Shown piece by piece: positions 7,397 to 15,784 of a stretch of DNA of 21,670 bases (its first letter is position 1; the number at the start of each line of letters is the position of its first letter). The stretch lies in the NCBI RefSeq assembly GCF_903642095.1, contig NZ_CAHJWD020000037.1, positions 1 to 21,670 of the forward strand. The letters run 5' to 3'. Source of the DNA: Bathymodiolus brooksi thiotrophic gill symbiont. GTDB taxonomy: Bacteria; Pseudomonadota; Gammaproteobacteria; PS1; Pseudothioglobaceae. The notes under the pieces are model-generated. The model was given only the letters and a program-made list of their open reading frames with translations. It had not been told where the DNA came from and searched no databases. The translations under genes and the position numbers were made by a program.

Positions 7397-8983
7397 ATGA
7401 TTTCTACTGCTAATATTACCATGCAATTTGGTGAAAAACCTTTATTTGAAAATATTTCTATCAAATTTGCCGATGGCAACCGTTATGGCTTGATTGGTGC
7501 AAATGGTTGTGGAAAATCAACCTTTATGAAGATTTTAACAGGCGAATTGGCACCCACGCAAGGCACAGTTCATATTAGTGATGGCGAGCGATTAGGCATT
7601 CTTCGCCAAGACCAATTTGCTTTTGAAGATTTTCGTGTGGTTGATGCCGTGATTATGGGACATAGCGAATTATGGAAAATTAAGCAAGAAAGAGACCGTA
7701 TTTACGCTTTACCAGAAATGAGCGAAGCAGATGGCACCAAAGTGGCAGAATTAGAGATGGAATTTGCCGAAATGGATGGCTATATGGCAGAATCTTCTGC
7801 CAGTGAATTGCTACTAGGCTTAGACATTCCCGAAGACCAGCATTATGGCTTAATGAGCGAAATTGCCCCCGGTTGGAAACTTCGTGTGTTGTTAGCACAG
7901 GCTTTATTCTCTGATCCTGAAATTTTATTATTAGATGAGCCAACCAACAACTTGGACATTAATTCAATTCGCTGGTTAGAAGGTATATTAAAAGCCCGAA
8001 AAGCTACGATGGTTATTATTTCACACGATAGACATTTTTTAAACGGCGTTTGTACACATATGTCGGATTTAGATTATGGCGCACTAAAAACCTTCCCTGG
8101 TAATTATGACGACTTTATGATTGCAGCAACGGCTATTCAAGAAAAAATGCAGACTGATAACGCTAAGAAAGAAGCAAAAATGAAGGAACTCAAGCATTTT
8201 GTCTCTCGTTTTTCAGCCAATGCCTCTAAGTCCAAACAAGCGACTTCACGCCTAAAACAACTTGATAAGATTGTTTTAGACGATATGCGTCCTTCATCGA
8301 GAGTTAGTCCTTATATTGATTTTAAACAAGACAAAACACTGCATCGCAATCTTATTGAAGTAGAAGGTCTATCCAAAAGTTTTGGTGATTTATCTGTATT
8401 AAAAGACATTAACTTTATTTTTGAAGTTGGCCAACGCGTTGCCATTATCGGGCAAAACGGTGTTGGAAAAACCACACTATTACGCACACTGATTGGCGAA
8501 ATTAAAGCCGACAAAGGCAAGATTAAATGGAGTGAAAATGTCAATATTGGCTATTATGCACAAGACCACAGTGCCGATTTTGAAGAGGATATGAGTGTCT
8601 TAGACTGGATGGCACAATTCAAAAAACCCAACCAAGAAATCCAAGATATGCGTGCCGTTCTAGGCAAAATGTTATTCGGTAAAAATGACATTGATAAAAG
8701 CATTAAATCCCTTTCTGGTGGTGAAAAAGGCAGGATGTTATTCGGCAAATTAATGCTACAAAATCCTAATGTTTTAGTTATGGACGAACCTACTAACCAC
8801 TTAGATATGGAGTCCATTGAGGCACTCAATTTGGCACTAGAAAATTATGAAGGCACCTTGATTTTTGTTAGTCACGACAGAGAATTTGTCTCATCACTAT
8901 CCACCAAAATTGTAGAATTAACAGAAACAGGCACTAATTATTATGCTGGTAATTATGAAGATTATTTAAAAACACAAAAGTAA
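7397..8983 (+). CDS. ybiT: ABC-F family ATPase, YbiT type
   Basis: Soluble ribosome-associated ABC-F ATPase of 528 residues; E. coli YbiT has 530 and reads very similarly throughout. It contains two nucleotide-binding domains. The first has Walker A GANGCGKS (34-41) and [11 protein letters not shown], but its signature is replaced by the YbiT-typical [14 protein letters not shown]. The second has GQNGVGKTT, the standard signature [14 protein letters not shown] and [10 protein letters not shown]. Between them is the charged ABC-F linker with the [18 protein letters not shown] segment. There are no membrane segments, so it is not a transporter. The family acts in translation; the exact role of YbiT is not well established. 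It is monocistronic as far as visible, with 226 bp of apparently non-coding DNA before the next gene. Confidence 0.92.
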   Translation: MISTANITMQFGEKPLFENISIKFADGNRYGLIGANGCGKSTFMKILTGELAPTQGTVHISDGERLGILRQDQFAFEDFRVVDAVIMGHSELWKIKQERDRIYALPEMSEADGTKVAELEMEFAEMDGYMAESSASELLLGLDIPEDQHYGLMSEIAPGWKLRVLLAQALFSDPEILLLDEPTNNLDINSIRWLEGILKARKATMVIISHDRHFLNGVCTHMSDLDYGALKTFPGNYDDFMIAATAIQEKMQTDNAKKEAKMKELKHFVSRFSANASKSKQATSRLKQLDKIVLDDMRPSSRVSPYIDFKQDKTLHRNLIEVEGLSKSFGDLSVLKDINFIFEVGQRVAIIGQNGVGKTTLLRTLIGEIKADKGKIKWSENVNIGYYAQDHSADFEEDMSVLDWMAQFKKPNQEIQDMRAVLGKMLFGKNDIDKSIKSLSGGEKGRMLFGKLMLQNPNVLVMDEPTNHLDMESIEALNLALENYEGTLIFVSHDREFVSSLSTKIVELTETGTNYYAGNYEDYLKTQK

Positions 8984-9209
8984 ATAAAATGAAATTGGGT
9001 TTTCTTGCAGGTGTAAACAGTTTGGCGGAAACTGAAATTGTCTGAAAAATCGTTCAAGCATACTATTTTGAGAATATAATCAATCAAAAAATACTTTGAT
9101 AAAAAATTGAATTATGAGAGAAACGATAAAATTTGAGAATACTGAATATCCAATTAAAAAAGTTGATTTTCCTTGTGGGTGTATGATTATGAGCCTTAAG
9201 CGTTAGCTA

Positions 9210-9986
9210 ATGGCAATTATAAAACCAACAGTTAATCGTTTTATTGACAGAGGTGGTTTTGATTCTGCGGCGATATTGTCGTTTTCTACTTTGTTTGCGA
9301 TTGTGCCGGGGTTGGCGGTGGGGTTGGGCGTGTTTTCTCTTTCGCCTTATTTTTTAGAATTGCAGCAGTATTTGGAGCAATTTTTATTCACTCAACTTTT
9401 ACCAAAAAACCATGAAATAGTAGAAAATTATGTTCAGCAGTTTGTTACTCATGCACAAGAACTAAAGGGTTTTACTTTTGTATTTTTATTGACAACAGTG
9501 GTCTTTTTATTGTCTACAATCGACAAACGAATTAATTTAATTTGGCATGATGAGCATCGTCGTCATTGGATGCAAAGTTTGGTATCTTATCTGTTGGTTT
9601 TGTTTATTGGGCCAATTCTTGTTGGTGCTTCGTTGCTTGTGAGTTCTTTGGTGATGGCGTTGACATTTTTTAATCAATTGTCTGTAGCACCGTATATGAC
9701 GACTTTGGTAACATTAGCCTTATCTAGCTTGGGTTTTTCGATTTTGTATTATGCCACTCCACTGAAAAAAGTGCGATTTATTAATGCATTTAAGGCTGGT
9801 GTGATGGCAACGCTTGGTTTGGAAATAATTAAATATGCTTTGTTTGTTTATATTCAATATTTTTCCGTTTATGAATTAATTTATGGCACATTGTCTGTTT
9901 TAATGTTGTTAATGTTGTGGATTTATTTGGCGTGGATAATCGTATTATTGGGTGCTAGTTTTTGTTATTGTCTTGAAAGTAAATAG
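9210..9986 (+). CDS. yihY: YihY/BrkB family inner-membrane protein
   Basis: Polytopic membrane protein of 258 residues with about six hydrophobic segments. The family marks are the N-terminal FSTLFAIVPGLAVGLG, the NLIWHDE segment near residue 110, and a final YLAWIIVLLGASFCY helix. Older annotations call this family ribonuclease BN, which is wrong; the true enzyme is a soluble protein unrelated to it. The molecular function is not established. The ATG used has only a weak ribosome-binding site. The 38 bp after its stop lead straight to ribE, so it may be the first gene of the riboflavin operon or simply adjacent. Confidence 0.85.
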   Translation: MAIIKPTVNRFIDRGGFDSAAILSFSTLFAIVPGLAVGLGVFSLSPYFLELQQYLEQFLFTQLLPKNHEIVENYVQQFVTHAQELKGFTFVFLLTTVVFLLSTIDKRINLIWHDEHRRHWMQSLVSYLLVLFIGPILVGASLLVSSLVMALTFFNQLSVAPYMTTLVTLALSSLGFSILYYATPLKKVRFINAFKAGVMATLGLEIIKYALFVYIQYFSVYELIYGTLSVLMLLMLWIYLAWIIVLLGASFCYCLESK

Positions 9987-10024
9987 CGTAAAATCAACGC
10001 ACTTATAAAAACATCAATTTTTTT

Positions 10025-10621
10025 ATGTTCACGGGTATTATTCAAGCCATTGGTCAAATAAAAACTAAAACCATACATGAAAAAGGTGCAGTGTTTGGTT
10101 TTGTATCAAATGCCTTGGATTTTTCCACTGTTGAAATTGGCGATAGTATTGCGGTAAATGGCGTGTGTTTAACGGCAATTGAGGTTAGTGGTAATGGTTT
10201 TTCCGCAGATGTGTCGCAGGAAACGCTAGAGTGTTCTATTTTTGGTGTTTTATCGGTGGACGATGTTGTTAATCTTGAAAAGGCGTTAAGATTAAACCAA
10301 GGTATTGATGGGCATTTGGTTAGCGGGCATGTGGATGGGCAGGGCAAAGTAGTAGATAAAATTACCGAAGGAAAGTCAGTGCGTTTTAAAATTAATGCGC
10401 CACAGTCTTTGGTAAAATATATCGCTAGAAAAGGCTCAATTACCGTGAATGGTGTTAGTTTGACGGTCAATAGCATTGAAGAAAATGAGTTTGATGTTAA
10501 TATCGTGCCACATACGCTCAGTGTAACGACATTAGGGCAGTTGACCATAGGCGATGTGCTAAATTTGGAAGTTGATATTATTGCCCGACATCTTGAGCAA
10601 TTAATTAAAAATAAAGAATAA
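10025..10621 (+). CDS. ribE: Riboflavin synthase, alpha subunit
   Basis: Dismutates two 6,7-dimethyl-8-ribityllumazine molecules to riboflavin and the pyrimidinedione, the final step of the pathway. Its 198 residues form two lumazine-binding barrels. The first starts with the canonical MFTGI and carries VNGVCLT, and the second carries [24 protein letters not shown] in two blocks. The naming ribE or ribC depends on the organism. It opens a tight unit with ribBA 2 bp downstream, then ribH and nusB. The short upstream gap leaves no room for an FMN riboswitch. Confidence 0.95.
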   Translation: MFTGIIQAIGQIKTKTIHEKGAVFGFVSNALDFSTVEIGDSIAVNGVCLTAIEVSGNGFSADVSQETLECSIFGVLSVDDVVNLEKALRLNQGIDGHLVSGHVDGQGKVVDKITEGKSVRFKINAPQSLVKYIARKGSITVNGVSLTVNSIEENEFDVNIVPHTLSVTTLGQLTIGDVLNLEVDIIARHLEQLIKNKE

Positions 10622-10623
10622 AA

Positions 10624-11661
10624 ATGAAGACTAAAGCTAGCATTGAAGCAATATTAGAAGATTACAAGCAAGGCAAAATGATTATTTTGCTGGATGATGA
10701 AGACCGTGAAAACGAAGGCGATTTGATTGTTCCTGCTGCTACCGTTACCAAAGAAGACATTAATTTTATGGCAACCCATGGCAGAGGGTTGATTTGCTTA
10801 ACGCTAACGCAAGAGCGTTGCCAGCGTCTTAATTTGCCCTTAATGGTGGCACAAAATAACGATGCGAATGGCACCAATTTTACCGTTTCAATCGAAGCAG
10901 TAAAAGGGGTAACCACGGGTATTTCTGCTGCAGATAGAGCCAAAACTGTCTTAGATGCGGTAGCACCAAATGCCAAACCTACTGATATTGTGCAACCGGG
11001 GCATATTTTTCCATTAATGGCACAACCGGGGGGCGTGTTGATTCGTCCGGGGCATACTGAGGCAGGCTGTGATTTGGCACGCCTTGCAGGTTTAGAGCCA
11101 GCATCTGTGATTGTTGAAATTTTAAATGAAGATGGTTCGATGGCACGCCGTGACGATTTAGAATTGTTTGCACAAAAGCATAATATTAAGTGGGGAACGA
11201 TTGAAGATTTAATTTCTTATCGAATTGAAAATGAAAAAACTATTGAGCGTGTGGATGAGCGTCCATTTAGCACCAAATATGGTAATTTCACACTGGTGTC
11301 GTTTTTAGATAGTATTCATCAGCAAACACACACTGCCTTGGTTAAAGGTGATATTGACAAAGATACCCCCATTTGTGTGCGTGTGCATATGGAAAATGTG
11401 TTTACTGATATTTTGCAAGAAAGTAGCAATTCTTTAAGAGTTGATGATGCGTTGGAATATATTAGCAAAGAAGACAGCGGTGTGTTTTTGTTAATTCGTT
11501 CAACTGAAAGTAGCAATGATGTGAAAACTTATGGCGTTGGTGCACAGATTTTGTCTGATTTAGGTGTGAGTAAGATGCGTATTTTAGGCAGTCCAAGAAA
11601 ATTGAATGCTATAAAGGGTTTTGGCTTAGAAGTAACTGAATATATTACAAATAAAAAGTAG
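10624..11661 (+). CDS. ribBA: RibBA-type protein: DHBP synthase fused to a non-canonical RibA-like domain
   Basis: 345 residues. Residues 1 to ~200 are 3,4-dihydroxy-2-butanone-4-phosphate synthase, which makes the four-carbon unit of riboflavin from ribulose 5-phosphate. Its active-site motifs are all present: [20 protein letters not shown] and [13 protein letters not shown]. Residues ~205-345 match the GTP cyclohydrolase II fold, but the segment that normally reads CLTGD...LRCDCG is here [10 protein letters not shown]...SSNSL. The zinc-binding Cys-x-Cys is absent, so this half should not hydrolyse GTP. Hybrids of this type, sometimes called RibBX, are known in gammaproteobacteria and need a separate ribA. 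The gene is 2 bp from ribE and 5 bp from ribH. Confidence 0.9.
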   Translation: MKTKASIEAILEDYKQGKMIILLDDEDRENEGDLIVPAATVTKEDINFMATHGRGLICLTLTQERCQRLNLPLMVAQNNDANGTNFTVSIEAVKGVTTGISAADRAKTVLDAVAPNAKPTDIVQPGHIFPLMAQPGGVLIRPGHTEAGCDLARLAGLEPASVIVEILNEDGSMARRDDLELFAQKHNIKWGTIEDLISYRIENEKTIERVDERPFSTKYGNFTLVSFLDSIHQQTHTALVKGDIDKDTPICVRVHMENVFTDILQESSNSLRVDDALEYISKEDSGVFLLIRSTESSNDVKTYGVGAQILSDLGVSKMRILGSPRKLNAIKGFGLEVTEYITNKK

Positions 11662-11666
11662 GGAAC

Positions 11667-12143
11667 ATGGAATTTAAGTTCAACAAAGACGCAAATGAAG
11701 ATTTTTTAATAGATAAAAAGATTGCCATTGTTGTTGGTTATTTTTATCAAGAGATTGGCGATAAATTACTGGCTGGCGCGTATCATATTTTAGAAAAATA
11801 TGGCATTGACAAAACCAATGTTAATGTTTTTTATGCACCGGGTGCGTTTGAAATTCCATTATTAACAAAAAAACTTGCAAAAAGTGGCAGTTATGATGGC
11901 ATTGTTACCCTAGGTGCAGTTATTAATGGCGAAACCCCACATTTTGATTTTGTGTGTAACGAATGTGCTCGTGGTGTTGCTGATGTGTCTTATCAATACG
12001 AGGTGCCCACTGCATTTGGCGTGCTGACTACGAGCAATATGGAGCAAACCATTGGCAGAGCAGGCGGCTACAAAGGCAACAAAGGTGAAGAGGCAGCCAT
12101 GGCAATGGTTGAAATGCTGTATTTACTTGATAAAACGCACTAA
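11667..12143 (+). CDS. ribH: 6,7-dimethyl-8-ribityllumazine synthase
   Basis: Condenses the RibB product with the ribitylaminouracil to form the substrate of RibE. It has 158 residues, normal for the family, which assembles into pentamers or icosahedral shells. Family motifs are VVGYFYQEIGDKLLAGA, YAPGAFEIPLLTKKLA, the GAVINGETPHFDFVC loop with the catalytic His, and FGVLTT followed by GGYKGNKGEEAA near the C-terminus. GGGAAC precedes the start, and the spacing to both neighbours is only a few bases, so it belongs to the rib-nusB operon. Confidence 0.96.
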   Translation: MEFKFNKDANEDFLIDKKIAIVVGYFYQEIGDKLLAGAYHILEKYGIDKTNVNVFYAPGAFEIPLLTKKLAKSGSYDGIVTLGAVINGETPHFDFVCNECARGVADVSYQYEVPTAFGVLTTSNMEQTIGRAGGYKGNKGEEAAMAMVEMLYLLDKTH

Positions 12144-12144
12144 T

Positions 12145-12576
12145 ATGGCATTTACAACTCCCAAGCATCGATCCAGAGAGCGTGTGGTGCAGGCACTATA
12201 TCAATATATGCTATCAGGTGGCGAAGTATTGAAAATTGAACAACAATTTCTAAACCAAAAGTCTGGCAAAATTTCAAAAGCCTTTTTTTCCAATCTGTTC
12301 CTTAATATCCTTAAAAACCGCACCGAGTTAGATGCACTCATCGCCCCTACTATCAGTCGAGAAGCAGATGAGCTGGGTACTGTTGAACAAGCGGTATTAT
12401 ATTTGGGAGCATACGAACTTAAAAATAGCATTGAAGTGCCTTACAAAGTTGTCATTAACGAAGCCCTTGAAATTGCCAAGTTATACGGTGCAGAAGGCGC
12501 ATTTAAACTTGTTAACGCCTCGTTAGACAAACTAGCTCAATCCCTTAGAAAAGTTGAAATGGACGCTTCAAAATGA
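12145..12576 (+). CDS. nusB: Transcription antitermination factor NusB
   Basis: RNA-binding helical protein of 143 residues. With NusE (S10) it binds boxA and promotes antitermination of rRNA transcription. The start chosen is the ATG one base after the ribH stop, giving MAFTTPKHRSRERVVQALYQ, the typical NusB opening. An upstream in-frame start would run through ribH and adds 31 unrelated residues. Conserved features include the Arg-rich first helix, the ELGTVEQAVLYLGAYEL segment and the VVINEALEIAKLYG segment. The ribH-nusB order is a common arrangement. The stop overlaps the start of a small ORF by 4 bp. Confidence 0.95.
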   Translation: MAFTTPKHRSRERVVQALYQYMLSGGEVLKIEQQFLNQKSGKISKAFFSNLFLNILKNRTELDALIAPTISREADELGTVEQAVLYLGAYELKNSIEVPYKVVINEALEIAKLYGAEGAFKLVNASLDKLAQSLRKVEMDASK

Positions 12577-12713
12577 AAAAAATTGTCATTATGATTGCAA
12601 GTGTGTTGTTTTTAAGTAGTTTTTTTGTGCTTAAAACGATGTATAACCACGGTAAAGGTGCTGAAAGAATTGCCTTTCAAGCGGTGCATACAATGAAAAC
12701 TTCTAAAGCATAA
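12573..12713 (+). CDS. 46-residue membrane or secreted miniprotein coupled to nusB
   Basis: A small ORF whose ATG overlaps the nusB stop as ATGA, so it is positioned for translational coupling. It reads MKKIVIMIASVLFLSSFFVL, then a basic/polar tail KTMYNHGKGAERIAF and further residues ending TSKA. The N-terminus looks like a single membrane helix or uncleaved signal anchor, with the tail outside. I do not recognise the family. Its support comes from the overlap, the coherent hydrophobic helix, and an end lying just before the terminator-like hairpin at 12741. It could be a spurious frame, but the operon position argues for a real gene. Confidence 0.55.
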   Translation: MKKIVIMIASVLFLSSFFVLKTMYNHGKGAERIAFQAVHTMKTSKA

Positions 12714-12740
12714 TAGCTGAATTCAGTTAATGTATTAACA

Positions 12741-12798
12741 GAAGCCTTTGTGTGAATATGGATTCTTAATGATGAATCCATATTTATGCAAAGGCTTC
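12741..12798. terminator. Long hairpin between convergent genes; member of the small inverted-repeat family
   Basis: GAAGCCTTTG...GGATTC (12741-12765) and its near-perfect inverse (12774-12798) form a 25-bp stem with three mismatches, two or three of which would be G-U pairs in RNA, and an 8-base loop. It lies between the end of the rib-nusB operon and the converging perM gene, and its right arm ends at the perM stop. It probably terminates transcription from both sides. Its arms share AAGxCCTTTGTxTxAATATG with the element at 14181-14273 and resemble 46-65, so it is also a dispersed repeat. Confidence 0.65.
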
Positions 12799-12799
12799 C

Positions 12800-13870
12800 C
12801 TATGATTTGTCCAACGAACTTGCGTATTTAACGGCGTATATGTCGAAAATACTGATTGCCATAGCAGCAATAATTGGACCGATGAATAACCCTAAAATGC
12901 CAAATTGTATAATACCAGCGAGTGTTGATAGCACTGTAATTAGCGTGTGATCCAATGCGCTTTTTTGGGTGGCTTTATTGGATAATTTTTTGGTGATAAT
13001 GGGTCTAATAATGTTGTCAATAATTGTCCCTACAAAGAAGGCACCAAATAGGAGAATAATCAAGGCATCGGCAGTTTGCCCTTGTGCATATAGATATAGC
13101 GTCAAAGGTAGCCAAATAATTAGCCCGCCAAGTATAGGGATAAAACTTGCTAATGCCATAGAAATACCAAAAAATAGGGCGGGCAATCCAATAATCATTA
13201 CCCCAATAGAAAACACCATACCTTGCAATAATGCCACGATAAAGACACTGCCGACTAGCGTAATGGATAGACTTGAAAATTGGTTAAAAAGAATGTTATC
13301 CAAGTGATTTTCTAGTGGCGATAAGTCTTTTAATCTTTTAATGATGCGTTCTCCATCTATATAGAAGTAATAAAGTGAGAAGATGGTAATAATTAGAAAA
13401 AACACAAAATGTGAGGAGAGCGATACAATGCTTTTTAAAATATTAAGTGCAAAGTCTTTTGTATTGAACAATAGCCCGTCTAAATTGTTATTGAGCGTGG
13501 TGCTTAGTGTGCTTTTTATTGACTCCGATAAGGATAATCCTGAGAGAGTCTGGTGTAGCATTTGATTAATTTGTTTGGCATCAAAGTCCGTATCAATAGT
13601 TTGTATTAGGGTGGAAATTTCCAGTCCACTAACTAATAAAATATAACTGAGTGGCAGTATGAGGGTAATGGTTATTAGTAGCGTCATAAGTAGTGCAGCA
13701 CTTGCATCTGAAAGGTGTTCTCTAAATTTCTTGTATTGTGAAAAAGTGGCAATAGTGAGGAGTAGTGCTAAAAATAGGGCAGGTATAAAAGGGGTGAATA
13801 ACCACACTAAAGCGCCGATTGCCAGTATCAATAAACTTAATATAAAGCCGTGTTCGTAAGGTGTGTTCAT
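12800..13870 (-). CDS. PerM/AI-2E transporter family permease
   Basis: Inner-membrane protein of 356 residues with about eight hydrophobic segments, of the AI-2E transporter (TqsA/PerM, UPF0118) superfamily. Visible marks are the N-terminal pair of helices separated by a short PFIPA turn, a long amphipathic middle region, and the conserved LPALFFGISMALASFIPILGG stretch (here spanning two blocks), then IIRPII and a final LGLFIGPIIAAM helix. Substrates vary widely across the family and cannot be read from sequence; autoinducer transport should not be assumed. Its start overlaps the upstream NIF3-like stop as ATGA, so the two are coupled. Confidence 0.85.
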   Translation of the reverse strand: MNTPYEHGFILSLLILAIGALVWLFTPFIPALFLALLLTIATFSQYKKFREHLSDASAALLMTLLITITLILPLSYILLVSGLEISTLIQTIDTDFDAKQINQMLHQTLSGLSLSESIKSTLSTTLNNNLDGLLFNTKDFALNILKSIVSLSSHFVFFLIITIFSLYYFYIDGERIIKRLKDLSPLENHLDNILFNQFSSLSITLVGSVFIVALLQGMVFSIGVMIIGLPALFFGISMALASFIPILGGLIIWLPLTLYLYAQGQTADALIILLFGAFFVGTIIDNIIRPIITKKLSNKATQKSALDHTLITVLSTLAGIIQFGILGLFIGPIIAAMAISIFDIYAVKYASSLDKS

Positions 13871-14178
13871 AGGTTTTCCATTTTTAAAATTGAATAGGCA
13901 ACTTGTTCATAGGGGTGTGCAGATTTCATTGCTTTAATTGTTGCTTTAAGATTTTCCTTGGCACAAAGCATTTCAACTTTGTATTCTTTAAGTGTTTCTA
14001 ATTTGTTTAATACGCCAATAGCAGGTTTGGCATTGTTAATAGGCTTAAATTGCCCTTGCCCCAAGGTTTGCCAAGCACATTGCTCGTAGTTATTATACTG
14101 CCCAGAACCTGCTTTAAACATGGCATTTTTAACCACTTCTAAAGCAGATTTAGGCACATAAAAATTAATTTGATACAT
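13867..14178 (-). CDS. Stand-alone NIF3/YqfO-type (PII-like) domain protein
   Basis: 103 residues matching the small alpha/beta domain found inserted in NIF3/YqfO proteins and also as an independent protein. It opens MYQINFYVPKSALEVVKNAM, has an AGxGQYNNYEQCAWQTLGQGQFKP segment (given here with one variable site) and ends with KSAHPYEQVAYSIL. The HPYEQVAY motif is the family hallmark. The fold resembles PII and CutA proteins, which bind small ligands or metals. The function of the solitary form is unknown. It lies upstream of and overlaps the perM-family gene by 4 bp, so the two may act together. An inverted-repeat element begins 3 bp upstream of its start codon. Confidence 0.8.
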   Translation of the reverse strand: MYQINFYVPKSALEVVKNAMFKAGSGQYNNYEQCAWQTLGQGQFKPINNAKPAIGVLNKLETLKEYKVEMLCAKENLKATIKAMKSAHPYEQVAYSILKMENL

Positions 14179-14180
14179 TA

Positions 14181-14273
14181 AAGACCTTTGTATAAATATG
14201 AATAATCAACAAGAATTCACTTTTCACCAAGTTGGTAAACATTGAATTTTGTTAACTATTATACAAAGGTCTT
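14181..14273. mobile_element. 93-bp MITE-like element with perfect 15-bp terminal inverted repeats
   Basis: AAGACCTTTGTATAA (14181-14195) is repeated exactly inverted at 14259-14273. The ~63 bp between carry no ORF. The terminal repeats are close to those of the hairpin at 12741-12798 and the left part aligns with 46-110, so it belongs to a dispersed family. It separates the alkD stop from the start of the NIF3-like gene, both on the minus strand, and could act as terminator for one and leader for the other. Confidence 0.6.
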
Positions 14274-14275
14274 GA

Positions 14276-14980
14276 TTAAAAGTTTCCTTTTAAATACCTC
14301 AGTCTTTCCGTTTCTTGCATGCGTTCAATTGCATATCTTAAAGTGGTTCTAGGCAGTTTATTGTAGTTTTTTCGTAAAAATTCTTTGCAAATGTCGGGGT
14401 TTCTTTTGTAAATTTCTCTAAGCATCCAGCCAACAGCTTTATGAATTAGGTCTTGTGTATCATTTAGCAATAATTTGCTGATTTTGAGCGTTACATCAAA
14501 TTCATTTTTCCTAATAAAAGCCAATGTTGCTATAATGGCAATACGCCGTTCCCAGAGGTTAGATGAATGTGCATAGTTAAGTAATAGCGGTAATTTTTCT
14601 TGATGTTTAAATAAATAATCCCCCACAATCTGTGGGGTAGTGGTATCTACTAAATCCCAATTATTGACCGCTTGAATATTGTCTATGTAATAATTAAACA
14701 CCGTCTCATAATCGCCAACTTGATAGCGGTGAACTAAAATAATCAATCCACAATGACGCACTTCGTGAATAGGGTGGTTGATGAGTGTTTTAATTTCATC
14801 GAAAGAGATATTTTTTCCGTGCTGTTTTGCAATTTGTCTTATTTTTGGCACACGCACACCCATGAACTTGTCAAATTCTGAGTATTCACCTTTGCCAGTT
14901 TTAAAAAACCATTCGTTGGTTTTTTTACGCTCAGGTGTTGCAAAAAACTTTAGTGCTTTGATGATTATTTCTGCTCTCAT
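14276..14980 (-). CDS. AlkD-like DNA alkylation repair glycosylase
   Basis: 234 residues of HEAT-like helical repeats typical of the AlkD family, which excises positively charged alkylated bases such as N7- and N3-alkylpurines. The key residues of Bacillus AlkD have clear counterparts: Trp108 and Asp112 in NNWDLVDTT, an arginine in LWERRIAI near 145-146, and Trp185 in HKAVGWMLREIYKRNP. Other marks are the N-terminal FFKTGKGEYSEFDKFMGVRV segment and a C-terminal RTTLRYAIERM. All catalytic positions are intact, so activity is likely. It diverges from moeB across only 18 bp. Confidence 0.9.
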   Translation of the reverse strand: MRAEIIIKALKFFATPERKKTNEWFFKTGKGEYSEFDKFMGVRVPKIRQIAKQHGKNISFDEIKTLINHPIHEVRHCGLIILVHRYQVGDYETVFNYYIDNIQAVNNWDLVDTTTPQIVGDYLFKHQEKLPLLLNYAHSSNLWERRIAIIATLAFIRKNEFDVTLKISKLLLNDTQDLIHKAVGWMLREIYKRNPDICKEFLRKNYNKLPRTTLRYAIERMQETERLRYLKGNF

Positions 14981-14984
14981 AGAT

Positions 14985-14990
14985 TATAAT
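14985..14990 (+). promoter_or_regulatory. Perfect -10 box 8 bp before moeB
   Basis: TATAAT sits in the 18-bp gap between the divergent alkD and moeB starts, inside the palindrome ATTATAAT (14983-14990). Initiation about 7 bp downstream would put the transcript start within a few bases of the moeB ATG, giving a nearly leaderless mRNA; no Shine-Dalgarno is present. No good -35 was found at standard spacing. Confidence 0.45.
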
Positions 14991-14998
14991 TTTAACTT

Positions 14999-15745
14999 AT
15001 GAATGATAAAAAATTACTTAGGTATTCCCGTCAAATATTTTTACCAGAAATAGGCATAGAAGGGCAACAAACATTACTGGATTCAACATTATTGCTCATT
15101 GGCGTGGGTGGCTTAGGTGCACCTAACGCTTTGTATCTTGCTGCTAGTGGCATTGGACATTTAATTATTGCCGATTTTGACCAAGTAGAATTGTCCAATC
15201 TTGCTCGTCAAGTTATTCATCACACAAATGATATCGGTAAAGACAAAGTCGCCTCTGCTAAAGAAAAAATGTTGGCAATTAATCCTGATATTCAAGTTAC
15301 CACCTTGACAGATTTAAGTGAGGACAATATAGAAGACTGGGTGAAAAAAGCGGATATTGTGCTGGATGGCACTGATAATTTTAACACTCGTTTTAGAATT
15401 AATCAGGCTTGCGTTACTCAATGCACACCTCTGGTGTCAGCCGCCGTTATTCGTTTTGAAGGGCAATTGTCAGTTTTTAAAGGCTATGAAAAAAACCAAC
15501 CTTGTTACCAATGTTTGTATCCAACCATAGGTAACAGCGACGAAAACTGTAGTGATAATGGCATTCTTGCACCCGTTGCAGGGCTACTTGGCACTATGCA
15601 AGCATTACAAGCCATTAAAGTTATTCTCAATCTAGGTGAGCAACTAACGGGCAAATTAATGATAGTCGATGCATTAGATTTAAATTTTAGAACAATAAAG
15701 TTAAGTAAAGATAAGTACTGCCCAGTTTGTAATTTTGGTCAATAA
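14999..15745 (+). CDS. moeB: MoeB/ThiF family adenylyltransferase
   Basis: 248 residues, the same size as E. coli MoeB (249). This E1-like family activates the C-terminal glycine of a small sulfur-carrier protein (MoaD for molybdopterin, ThiS for thiazole) as an acyl-adenylate. The nucleotide loop is GVGGLGAP (35-42), followed by the acidic DFDQVELSNLARQ segment, GTDNFNTRF with the conserved Asp126, and two zinc pairs, Cys169/Cys172 and Cys241/Cys244. There is no C-terminal rhodanese domain. MoeB and ThiF cannot be separated firmly without a neighbouring moa or thi gene, and none is present. The start lies 8 bp from a consensus -10 box and no ribosome-binding site is seen. Confidence 0.85.
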   Translation: MNDKKLLRYSRQIFLPEIGIEGQQTLLDSTLLLIGVGGLGAPNALYLAASGIGHLIIADFDQVELSNLARQVIHHTNDIGKDKVASAKEKMLAINPDIQVTTLTDLSEDNIEDWVKKADIVLDGTDNFNTRFRINQACVTQCTPLVSAAVIRFEGQLSVFKGYEKNQPCYQCLYPTIGNSDENCSDNGILAPVAGLLGTMQALQAIKVILNLGEQLTGKLMIVDALDLNFRTIKLSKDKYCPVCNFGQ

Positions 15746-15784
15746 GGGGCAGGAAATATTAATGGTAATAAATTGAGGTATCTT

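Noticed and set aside
9114..9206. 30-codon ORF starting MRETIKFENTEYP between ybiT and yihY
   Set aside because: No ribosome-binding site, no recognisable family, and it is short enough to arise by chance in AT-rich DNA.
9210..9986. Ribonuclease BN label for the YihY-family gene
   Set aside because: That name comes from an old misassignment; the protein is polytopic in the membrane and has no nuclease motif.
9987..10024. Possible FMN (RFN) riboswitch before ribE
   Set aside because: Only 38 bp separate yihY and ribE, far too short for the riboswitch, and no conserved RFN segments are visible.
10054..10548. Long minus-strand ORF opposite ribE (164 codons)
   Set aside because: It is an antisense shadow of a well-conserved gene and shows no domain features.
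12052..12144. Longer nusB reading that begins inside ribH
   Set aside because: The added 31 residues are out-of-frame ribH sequence, and the ATG at 12145 gives the normal NusB N-terminus.
12800..13870. Quorum-signal exporter function for the AI-2E family permease
   Set aside because: The family is functionally diverse and nothing in the neighbourhood supports autoinducer transport.
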